Below are positions 13,921 to 20,007 of a DNA stretch of 20,007 nt, in pieces. Each line of letters opens with the position of its first letter. The stretch's first letter is position 1. The position numbers and the translations under genes are program-made. The notes beneath the pieces were generated by a model. The model was not told the DNA's origin. It made no database searches and was given only the letters and a program-made list of their open reading frames with translations. The stretch comes from Gemmatimonadales bacterium UBA1120. Lineage in GTDB: Bacteria; Gemmatimonadota; Gemmatimonadetes; Longimicrobiales; Gaopeijiaceae. Where the stretch lies: assembly GCA_002313925.1 (NCBI GenBank), contig DCAZ01000137.1, positions 1 through 20,007 of the forward strand, read 5' to 3'.

Positions 13921-14235
13921 TCAATCTGCCTCGTAAAGCTCAATGTGATCGCCTTCCGTTAGTTGTATAACCGCTTTCTTAAAGGAAGGACGACGGCCGG
14001 GGGTACCAGCATTGCGAGCTAATCGAGCCATCTGGGAGCGCTTTGTCTTACCTGAATACCTCATAGTCCTAACATCCTTCACAGTCACGTCCCAGAGTTT
14101 CTCTATTGCTTGACCGATTTCAATCTTATTGGCGTCTTTATTTACGATGAATGTGTAGATGTTCGAAGACTCCATCTGACGGGAACTCTTCTCGGTGATG
14201 ACCGGAGCGTAAATCACATCGTAAGCCTCACGCAT
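13921..14235 (-). CDS. rplW: Large ribosomal subunit protein L23 (uL23)
   Basis: uL23 (104 aa), at the exit tunnel, the main docking point for trigger factor. The family pattern is clear: YDVIYAPVITEKSSRQMESS, then YTFIVNKDANKIEIGQAIEK and LWDVTVKDVRTM, with the basic loop GKTKRSQMARLARNAGTPGR. The start at 14235 has a near-perfect GGGAGGTG 3 nt upstream; the frame stays open to 14268 but that part reads as rplD sequence. It overlaps the rplD stop by 8 nt. Confidence 0.96.
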   Translation of the reverse strand: MREAYDVIYAPVITEKSSRQMESSNIYTFIVNKDANKIEIGQAIEKLWDVTVKDVRTMRYSGKTKRSQMARLARNAGTPGRRPSFKKAVIQLTEGDHIELYEAD

Positions 14236-14914
14236 TGTCACCTCCCTCGTTAGAGGAATCGAGTTCAAGATCGCTCTCTTCAGATTCCTTAAGGCTAGGG
14301 TTGGTCTCTAGCGCACCCCGCTCAATCAGAACGGTGTGCGCCCAAAGGACGTCGTAGACTGACTCCTCTCCGAAAGGAACCACTGAGACTGTGGAGAGAT
14401 TCCGAGACGAGAGATATAGGTTCTTATTCACGCCGTCAGTAAGGAGAAGCACTTTACCAGGCACATCTATAGCACTTACAAACGCAACGAGGTCACGAGT
14501 CTTCGGAGACTTCATCTCAGGCAGATCTGCTATTACCACTCGGTCATTCTCTGCCCTGTCATTGAGTGCTGAATGCCTAGCCAACGTTTTAACCTTCTTG
14601 GGGACTCGTTGGCGCCAAGAATGCGGTATGGGTGGGAACGCGATGCCACCGCCCGCCCAGATCGGAGATCGGATCGTTCCCGCTCGGGCACGACCTGTGC
14701 CTTTCTGACGCCAAGGCTTTCGACCACCACCAGCGACATCTGAGCGGGTTTTGGCAGCAGCAGTACCTTGTCGCTGATTCGCGAGATAGGCCTTTACTGC
14801 CCGATGCATGACACCCTCATTCACGATACCATTGAAGAGCGGAGCAGGAAGTGTTCGAGCCCTTCCTTTCTTACCGTCAGCCTTGTAGTAGCGGGCTTTG
14901 AATATCGCCGTCAT
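14228..14914 (-). CDS. rplD: Large ribosomal subunit protein L4 (uL4) with acidic C-terminal tail
   Basis: uL4 (228 aa), whose loop reaches the exit tunnel; in E. coli it also represses the S10 operon. The loop region is clear: KTRSDVAGGGRKPWRQKGTG followed by RARAGTIRSPIWAGGG. Later segments KVLLLTDGVNKNLYLSSRNL and VYDVLWAHTVLIERGAL fit the family end near residue 203. About 25 residues beyond that are rich in Ser, Glu and Asp (KESEESDLELDSSNEGGDNA), more than the usual length of 200-210. It overlaps rplC by 4 nt (ATGA) and rplW by 8 nt. Whether L4 autoregulates here cannot be told. Confidence 0.96.
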   Translation of the reverse strand: MTAIFKARYYKADGKKGRARTLPAPLFNGIVNEGVMHRAVKAYLANQRQGTAAAKTRSDVAGGGRKPWRQKGTGRARAGTIRSPIWAGGGIAFPPIPHSWRQRVPKKVKTLARHSALNDRAENDRVVIADLPEMKSPKTRDLVAFVSAIDVPGKVLLLTDGVNKNLYLSSRNLSTVSVVPFGEESVYDVLWAHTVLIERGALETNPSLKESEESDLELDSSNEGGDNA

Positions 14915-15528
14915 TTCGAGACCATAACATAGCCATTCCGTGCACCCGGAACGCCACCCTTAACAAAAAGAAGGTTTTTTTCTTCATCAACGCGCACAAC
15001 CTGTAGGTTTGTTATCGTCGTGCGGGTTCCACCCATACGCCCCGGGAGCTTCTTGCCCTTAATAACCCGGGATGGATCTGTCCCGGGACCCATTGAACCG
15101 GGGATGCGAGACATCGGGTGTCCGTGTGATGCGGGCCGCATGGCAAATCCGTGCCTCTTAACGACACCTTGGAAACCCCGTCCCTTAGATCGGCCGGTAA
15201 CCTTCACCCGATCACCTGCTTCAAATTGCTCCACTGTAAGCTCTTGGCCTACCTCATACTCCGCACCATCCTCGATTGAGAATTCCCGCAGCAGACGGGG
15301 AGCTGCTTCCAATCCTGCAGTGGCAGCATGTCCTATTTCTGCCTGCGACGCTCTCTTCGCCTTCTTTGAACCGAACCCAAGCTGAATCGCATGGTATCCG
15401 TCTCCATCTTCCGATTTTACCTGAACGACAGGGCACGGACCGGCTTCGATCACAGTCACCGGAATCTGAAACCCTTCTTCACTGAAGATGCGCGTCATAC
15501 CAATCTTCTTTCCAATCAACCCAGGCAT
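14911..15528 (-). CDS. rplC: Large ribosomal subunit protein L3 (uL3)
   Basis: uL3 (205 aa), an assembly initiator whose loop reaches the peptidyl-transferase centre. The start MPGLIGKKIGMTRIFSEEG and the later GRSKGRGFQGVVKRHGFAM, ASHGHPMSRIPGSMGPGTDP and VIKGKKLPGRMGG segments are diagnostic. The glutamine methylated by PrmB in E. coli (in GSIGQNQTPG) is replaced (GSMGPGTDPS), as in several other phyla. It starts 15 nt after rpsJ with GGGAG 10 nt upstream. Confidence 0.98.
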   Translation of the reverse strand: MPGLIGKKIGMTRIFSEEGFQIPVTVIEAGPCPVVQVKSEDGDGYHAIQLGFGSKKAKRASQAEIGHAATAGLEAAPRLLREFSIEDGAEYEVGQELTVEQFEAGDRVKVTGRSKGRGFQGVVKRHGFAMRPASHGHPMSRIPGSMGPGTDPSRVIKGKKLPGRMGGTRTTITNLQVVRVDEEKNLLFVKGGVPGARNGYVMVSK

Positions 15529-15543
15529 ATCTGTAGTTCTCCC

Positions 15544-15852
15544 TCAGTCGACCTTGATCTCGACATCCACACCAGCTGGAAGATCGAGCTTGGTTAGCGC
15601 GTCAATCGTCTGCGGACGGCTATCGATGATGTCAATAAGTCTCTTGTGTGTCCTCATTTCAAACTGTTCCCGACTCTTCTTGTCGATGTGCGGTGAGCGG
15701 AGAACCGTCCAGCGCTGCCGACGAGTCGGAAGTGGAATAGGCCCCCGGACTGTCGCACCGGAGGTTTGTGCTGTGCGCACAATATCCGCGGCAGTCTGAT
15801 CAATCACCCAGTGATCAAAAGCCTTCAATCGAATCCGAATTCGGTCAGCCAT
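15544..15852 (-). CDS. rpsJ: Small ribosomal subunit protein S10 (uS10, NusE)
   Basis: uS10 (102 aa), in the 30S head; the same protein, as NusE, joins NusB in antitermination and links NusG to the ribosome. The start MADRIRIRLKAFDHWVIDQ, the GATVRGPIPLPTRRQRWTVL loop and the RSPHIDKKSREQFEMRTHKR segment are typical, and length is canonical. It follows tuf by 57 nt, so the S10 genes appear fused to the str operon; no separate long S10 leader of the E. coli type is present. AAAGG lies just before the ATG. Confidence 0.98.
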   Translation of the reverse strand: MADRIRIRLKAFDHWVIDQTAADIVRTAQTSGATVRGPIPLPTRRQRWTVLRSPHIDKKSREQFEMRTHKRLIDIIDSRPQTIDALTKLDLPAGVDVEIKVD

Positions 15853-15909
15853 TTCAACCCTTTACTTGGACTTGGTGCCCCAAGGACGTGTATATGTGTT
15901 CTCTCATCT

Positions 15910-17103
15910 TTATTTGAGGATTTCGGTTACGACGCCAGCGCCGACGGTGCGTCCACCCTCGCGGATCGCGAACCGAAGTTCAGGATCCATCGCAATCGGT
16001 GTGATCAGTTCCACTTCCATCTGCACGTTATCACCAGGCATCACCATCTCTACACCCTCAGGCAATTCTGCCGCACCGGTCACGTCTGTTGTACGGAAGT
16101 AGAACTGTGGTCGGTACCCATTGAAGAAGGGCGTATGACGCCCTCCCTCATCCTTCGTTAGCACGTACACTTCAGCCTTGAACTTCGTATGGGGTGTAAT
16201 CGAACCCGGCTTCGCTAATACCTGCCCGCGCTGAATCTCCTCCTTGCCTACACCACGAAGCAGCAGGCCTGCATTGTCACCTGCCTGCCCCTGGTCCAGC
16301 AACTTCCGAAACATCTCGACTCCGGTTACTACCGTCTTACGGCTCTCATCGGTCATCCCCACCAACTCCACTTCCTCACCCTTCTTAACCACTCCACGCT
16401 CGATCCGACCCGTCGCCACCGTGCCCCGTCCCGTGATGCTGAATACATCCTCTACTGGCATCAAGAACGGCTTGTCGATGTCACGCTTAGGTTCTGGTAT
16501 ATAGCTGTCGATCGCGTCCATTAGATCCTGCACACACTCGGCGTCCGGACCTTCACCCCCAGCCGCCAAGGCCTTCAGTGCAGAACCCTGGACCACAGGT
16601 ATGTCGTCACCAGGAAAATCGTATTCGCTTAGCAATTCCCGAACCTCTAGTTCCACTAGTTCCAGCAGCTCATCATCATCTACCATGTCGACCTTATTCA
16701 TGAACACGACGATGTAAGGCACATTCACCTGCCGGGCCAACAAAATATGTTCCCGCGTCTGTGGCATGGGGCCATCGGCAGCACTCACCACCACAATCGC
16801 CCCATCCATCTGTGCTGCTCCCGTGATCATGTTCTTCACGTAGTCAGCGTGACCAGGACAATCTACGTGTGCATAGTGGCGGTTCTCCGTCTCATACTCC
16901 ACGTGCGCAGTCGCGATCGTGATCCCTCGCTCCCGTTCCTCCGGAGCCTTATCGATCTCATCAAACGCAACCACATCTCCACCCCACTTCTTCGACTGCG
17001 ACACCGTGATCGCTGCAGTTAACGTCGTCTTGCCGTGATCCACGTGACCAATCGTTCCTACGTTCACATGTGGCTTCGTACGTTCGAATGTTTGCTTAGC
17101 CAT
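15910..17103 (-). CDS. tuf: Elongation factor Tu
   Basis: GTPase that brings aminoacyl-tRNA to the ribosome (397 aa). The G-domain motifs are intact: GHVDHGKT at 19-26, RGIT with Thr62 in switch I, DCPGH at 81-85 with catalytic His85, NKVD at 136-139 and SAL at 174-176. Domains 2 and 3 follow (FSITGRGTVATGRIERGVVK and RFAIREGGRTVGAGVV). The ATG at 17103 is preferred over the GTG one codon upstream, since AGGG lies 7 nt before it and MAKQTFERTKPH is the family start. It lies 36 nt after fusA. A second copy elsewhere cannot be excluded. Confidence 0.98.
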   Translation of the reverse strand: MAKQTFERTKPHVNVGTIGHVDHGKTTLTAAITVSQSKKWGGDVVAFDEIDKAPEERERGITIATAHVEYETENRHYAHVDCPGHADYVKNMITGAAQMDGAIVVVSAADGPMPQTREHILLARQVNVPYIVVFMNKVDMVDDDELLELVELEVRELLSEYDFPGDDIPVVQGSALKALAAGGEGPDAECVQDLMDAIDSYIPEPKRDIDKPFLMPVEDVFSITGRGTVATGRIERGVVKKGEEVELVGMTDESRKTVVTGVEMFRKLLDQGQAGDNAGLLLRGVGKEEIQRGQVLAKPGSITPHTKFKAEVYVLTKDEGGRHTPFFNGYRPQFYFRTTDVTGAAELPEGVEMVMPGDNVQMEVELITPIAMDPELRFAIREGGRTVGAGVVTEILK

Positions 17104-17142
17104 CACTCATCCCTCTGCTTCAGGTTATGCGTTATCAGTCTG

Positions 17143-19242
17143 TTAATGTGAGTTGCCATTAGCGGCCATAATCTCAGTCGCCTTTGACTGAGGCACTTCT
17201 TCATAATGTGCAAACTGCATAGTGAATACTGCCCGGCCCTGACTTAGTGATCGAAGAGTGGTTGAGTAACCGAACATCTCGCCCAAAGGCACTGACGCTC
17301 CAATGACTCGTGCCCCGGCCCGCTCAGTCATGCCACCAACTTTCCCTCTGCGCGAAGATAAGTCCCCAATGATATCACCCATATAGTCAGCTGGCGTTAC
17401 GACTTCCACATCCATTACAGGCTCCAAAAGAACTGGGGTTGCTTTCTTGATCCCGTTCTTGAGTGCCAGGGATCCAGCGATCTTGAATGCCATCTCACTT
17501 GAGTCTACGTCGTGAGAAGATCCATCAATAAGCTCGACCTTCACATCGATTATTGGGTAACCAGCTATCACGCCCGAATCAAGCGATTCGCGAATACCAG
17601 CCTCGACTGAACTGATGTACTCACGTGGGATGCTCCCACCAACCACCTTGTCCTCAAAAACAAAACCTGTTCCCGGCTTGCCCGGTTCAATGTTGATCAC
17701 CACGTGTCCATACTGTCCACGCCCGCCGCTCTGGCGCACAAACTTACCTTCAATTTTTTCCGCCCGGCTTCGAATTGTCTCTCGATAAGCTACCTGCGGC
17801 CTGCCCACATTCGCTTCGACATCAAATTCTCGCTTAAGGCGGTCTACGATGATCTCGAGGTGGAGTTCACCCATGCCTGAGATAATCGTCTGGTTGGTCT
17901 CCGGATCTGTATGGACTCGGAAAGTTGGGTCCTCATCGGCAAGCTTCCCGAGACCGCTCCCCAGTTTGTCTTGATCAGCTTTCGTTTTGGGCTCAATCGC
18001 TACAGCGATTACTGGCTCCGGGAACTTCATCGCTTCCAAAATAATCTGGTCTGTCTCAAGGCAGAGCGTGTCTCCAGTTTTCACGGCCTTGAGACCAATT
18101 GCCGCAGCAATATCCCCAGCAAATACCTCTTCCCGCACTTCTCGCTTGTTGGCGTGCATTTGAAGAATTCGGCCAACGCGTTCTCGTTTTCCTTTAGTAG
18201 CGTTATACACGTAGCTACCGGAAGGAAGCGAACCTGAGTAAACGCGGAAAAAAGTTAATTTTCCTACATATGGGTCGGTGGCAATCTTGAAAGCCAACGC
18301 CGCAAAAGGAGCGTCATCATTCGCTTCACGAGTCTCAAGGATCTCGTCCTGCTGAGGCAGGTGCCCCTGAATTGCGGGGACGTCAACTGGCGACGGCAAA
18401 TAGTCAATCACACCATCGAGAAGAGCCTGAATCCCCTTGTTCTTAAAGGCGGATCCACAGAAGACAGGGAAAATGGCCCCTTTGATGGTTGCCGCCCTGA
18501 TAGCGTGCCGGAATTCATTATTCGTAAGCTCTTCTCCATCCAGGTACTTCTCAATCAAGTCATCATCATGCTCAATCGCCGCCTCAAGTAACGCTTGGCG
18601 TAGCTCTTCGACCTCGTCCTTAAGGGCGTCTGGAATCTCACTCTCTGTGAACTCCGAGCCCATTTCATCTTCGTAAATGATGGATTTACGCTCTACGATA
18701 TCTACTACCCCCGTGAACAGCTCTCCCTCGCCAAGGGGGTACTGCACAGGATAAGCATTCGCGCCCAGTCGGTCCTTCATCATCTCTACAACATTCCCAA
18801 AGTCCGCACCGATTCTGTCCATCTTGTTTACCAAGGCAATCCTCGGCACGGTGTAGCGGTCCGCCTGTCTCCAAACAGTTTCAGACTGTGGCTCGACACC
18901 ACCCACAGCACAAAAAACAGCGACTGCACCATCTAGTACACGCAGGGAACGTTCAACTTCAGCTGTAAAGTCTACGTGGCCGGGGGTATCGATGATATTG
19001 ATCCGGTAATCAGTGTCTAGACGATGCCAATAGCAGGTAGTCGCGGCAGATGTGATCGTGATCCCACGCTCCTGTTCTTGCTCCATCCAGTCCATAGTCG
19101 CCGCACCATGATGTACTTCACCTACCCGGTGCACGCGTCCTGTATAGAACAGGATACGTTCGGTAGTCGTCGTCTTACCGGCATCAATGTGCGCCATAAT
19201 GCCAATATTTCGAAGCTGCGGCAGTGGGGTAATCCTAGGCAT
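17143..19242 (-). CDS. fusA: Elongation factor G
   Basis: Translocase GTPase (699 aa), which moves tRNAs and mRNA after peptide transfer and recycles ribosomes with RRF. Motifs: AHIDAGKT at 17-24, RGITI with Thr62, DTPGH at 85-89, NKMD at 139-142. The domain IV segment GRGQYGHVVINIEPG, and SGMGELHLEIIVDRLKREF of domain III, are canonical, and the C-terminus ends near SKATEIMAANG. Length is normal. AAGG lies about 11 nt before the ATG. It is preceded by an unusual 210-nt structured gap after rpsG, which may regulate it. Confidence 0.98.
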   Translation of the reverse strand: MPRITPLPQLRNIGIMAHIDAGKTTTTERILFYTGRVHRVGEVHHGAATMDWMEQEQERGITITSAATTCYWHRLDTDYRINIIDTPGHVDFTAEVERSLRVLDGAVAVFCAVGGVEPQSETVWRQADRYTVPRIALVNKMDRIGADFGNVVEMMKDRLGANAYPVQYPLGEGELFTGVVDIVERKSIIYEDEMGSEFTESEIPDALKDEVEELRQALLEAAIEHDDDLIEKYLDGEELTNNEFRHAIRAATIKGAIFPVFCGSAFKNKGIQALLDGVIDYLPSPVDVPAIQGHLPQQDEILETREANDDAPFAALAFKIATDPYVGKLTFFRVYSGSLPSGSYVYNATKGKRERVGRILQMHANKREVREEVFAGDIAAAIGLKAVKTGDTLCLETDQIILEAMKFPEPVIAVAIEPKTKADQDKLGSGLGKLADEDPTFRVHTDPETNQTIISGMGELHLEIIVDRLKREFDVEANVGRPQVAYRETIRSRAEKIEGKFVRQSGGRGQYGHVVINIEPGKPGTGFVFEDKVVGGSIPREYISSVEAGIRESLDSGVIAGYPIIDVKVELIDGSSHDVDSSEMAFKIAGSLALKNGIKKATPVLLEPVMDVEVVTPADYMGDIIGDLSSRRGKVGGMTERAGARVIGASVPLGEMFGYSTTLRSLSQGRAVFTMQFAHYEEVPQSKATEIMAANGNSH

Positions 19243-19452
19243 CTATCTGTGTCCTTCTCTCCCAATCCTTTCTATCTCGAGTACTAAGTTCATCATCGCC
19301 TTTGGGCACAAAAAAAAGAGCACGACATTTGCCGCTGTAACCCTCTGATGGGTTAACAGTCATCCGCGCTCCTGTGATCGGAGAGGGCCTCTCCCTCAAT
19401 AGAGAGGCCATCGCGTCCCTAATTTTTCGTCTTTAAATCCTTACGGTGATCT
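19243..19452 (-). promoter_or_regulatory. Structured rpsG-fusA intercistronic region, candidate RNA regulator
   Basis: The largest non-coding gap in the window (210 nt). Reading the transcribed strand, segment A (19402-19409, GGCCTCTC) pairs perfectly with segment B (19386-19393, GAGAGGCC) to give an 8-bp hairpin. B also belongs to a 15-nt palindrome with segment C (19380-19394), so A-B and B-C pairing are mutually exclusive. A larger terminator-like structure follows (19310-19371). Segment C could also pair with GGGAGAG at 19257-19263, close to the fusA ribosome binding site. This is the architecture expected of an attenuator or translation switch; the ligand is unknown. A 58-codon ORF (19235-19411) also crosses it. 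Function is inference. Confidence 0.5.
19310..19371 (-). terminator. Terminator-like stem followed by U8, between rpsG and fusA
   Basis: On the transcribed strand a 7-bp outer stem (19365-19371 with 19318-19324, GAGCGCG with CGTGCTC, one G-U pair) encloses an inner stem (19350-19359 with 19335-19343, nine pairs with one bulged base and a 6-nt loop). Eight T residues (19310-19317) follow directly. The shape resembles an intrinsic terminator, but the enclosed loop is larger than usual. Since essential fusA and tuf lie downstream, termination would have to be partial or conditional. Confidence 0.45.
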
Positions 19453-19923
19453 CTACCAGCGGTAGTGGGCAAACGCCTTGTTCGCCTCTGCCATCCGGTG
19501 TGTGTCCTCTTTCTTTTTTACGGTGTTACCCTCGCCACGACTCGCGGCTAGAAACTCTCCCGCTAGGCGTTCAGCCATACTCTTTTCAGAACGAGCTCGT
19601 GCAAATCCTATAAGCCAGCGCGTAGCAAGCGCCGTGCGCCTTTCCGGTCGAACTTCAATCGGAACTTGGTACGTCGCCCCACCCACCCTACGGCTTTTCA
19701 CTTCGAGAGCGGGCTTAGCATTGCTCAACGCCTTCTCAAAAGCCTCCAGGCCCGACTCGCCTGAACGCTTTTCAACAATCTCAATCGCATCATAGAAAAT
19801 TTTCTCCGCCACTGATTTCTTACCATCAAACATCAAGTTGTTGATGAACTTGGTGACGGCGGGAGACTGAAACCGAGCGTCGGGAGGGGTCTCCCTTTTT
19901 TCAGCTTGTGAACGGCGGCTCAT
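19453..19923 (-). CDS. rpsG: Small ribosomal subunit protein S7 (uS7)
   Basis: uS7 (156 aa), the primary binder that organises the 30S head; in E. coli it represses the str operon. The N-terminal MSRRSQAEKRETPPDARFQS is close to the family start, followed by VTKFINNLMFDGKKSVAEKI, SRRVGGATYQVPIEVRPERR and RWLIGFARARSEKSMAERLA. The C-terminus GNTVKKKEDTHRMAEANKAF then AHYRW is canonical. It begins 12 nt after the rpsL stop. That gap is far shorter than the E. coli rpsL-rpsG region containing the S7 target. Confidence 0.98.
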   Translation of the reverse strand: MSRRSQAEKRETPPDARFQSPAVTKFINNLMFDGKKSVAEKIFYDAIEIVEKRSGESGLEAFEKALSNAKPALEVKSRRVGGATYQVPIEVRPERRTALATRWLIGFARARSEKSMAERLAGEFLAASRGEGNTVKKKEDTHRMAEANKAFAHYRW

Positions 19924-19935
19924 TCGAAATCAGCC

Positions 19936-20007
19936 TTACCTTGGCCGTTTAGCGCCGTACTTGGAACGACCCTGCCTTCGGTCACTTACTCCGGATGCGT
20001 CTAGCGT
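19936..20007 (-). CDS. rpsL: Small ribosomal subunit protein S12 (uS12), C-terminal end only
   Basis: The last 23 codons and the TAA stop of rpsL enter from the right edge. The residues TLDASGVSDRRQGRSKYGAK followed by RPR match the conserved uS12 C-terminus. uS12 sits at the decoding centre and is the streptomycin-resistance protein; the residues that matter for that lie outside the window. It heads the str operon directly upstream of rpsG. Confidence 0.93.
   Translation of the reverse strand, partial: TLDASGVSDRRQGRSKYGAKRPR

Noticed and set aside
15853..15909. Small hairpin (CTTGG with CCAAG) in the tuf-rpsJ gap as an S10-type leader
   Set aside because: Only 5 bp with no U tract in a 57-nt gap; much too small to be the E. 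coli-type L4-controlled S10 leader.
19280..19316. Promoter-like TTGTGC-N18-TTAGTA before fusA on the minus strand
   Set aside because: Both boxes match the sigma-70-type consensus poorly and the first lies inside the U run; not strong enough to call.
1..20007. Horizontal transfer, insertion sequences, CRISPR or phage features
   Set aside because: Gene order is a standard vertically inherited ribosomal superoperon; no direct repeats, transposase, integrase or spacer-repeat pattern was seen.

Overview
The window is one uninterrupted minus-strand block that fuses the bacterial str, S10, spc and alpha ribosomal-protein operons. Transcription runs from the right end (tail of rpsL) to the left end (head of rpmB). 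I assign 36 genes, all on the minus strand, most separated by 0-50 nt or overlapping by 1-8 nt. Base composition is balanced and no mobile element, CRISPR array, tRNA or rRNA is visible. EF-Tu, EF-G, L17 and the S14 type read like Gemmatimonadota or a neighbouring phylum. That placement rests on memory of family sequences and is tentative.

Layout in transcription order. str: rpsL (3' end only), rpsG, a 210-nt structured gap, fusA, tuf. S10: rpsJ, rplC, rplD, rplW, rplB, rpsS, rplV, rpsC, rplP, rpmC, rpsQ. spc: rplN, rplX, rplE, rpsN (short zinc type), rpsH, rplF, rplR, rpsE, rpmD, rplO, secY, adk, map, rpmJ. alpha: rpsM, a 105-nt gap with a perfect palindrome, rpsK, rpsD, rpoA, rplQ. After rplQ come an unnamed single-pass membrane protein with an OB-like domain and the start of rpmB (zinc-type L28).

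The products form one growth module: ribosomal proteins of both subunits, both main elongation GTPases, the SecY translocon, adenylate kinase, methionine aminopeptidase and the RNA polymerase alpha subunit. Overlapping ATGA, GTGA and TGATG junctions imply translational coupling at many steps.

Most of the window is canonical. The departures are: (1) the rpsG-fusA gap holds mutually exclusive hairpins and a terminator-like stem followed by eight U residues, while the rpsL-rpsG gap, where E. coli keeps its S7 target, is only 12 nt; (2) infA is missing from its usual place between map and rpmJ; (3) rpmJ and rpsK must start at TTG; (4) S17 has an acidic N-terminal extension and L4 an acidic C-terminal tail; (5) an uncharacterised membrane-anchored OB-like protein lies between rplQ and rpmB. 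I see no wholly new multi-gene system. The rpsG-fusA leader is the best candidate for undescribed biology.
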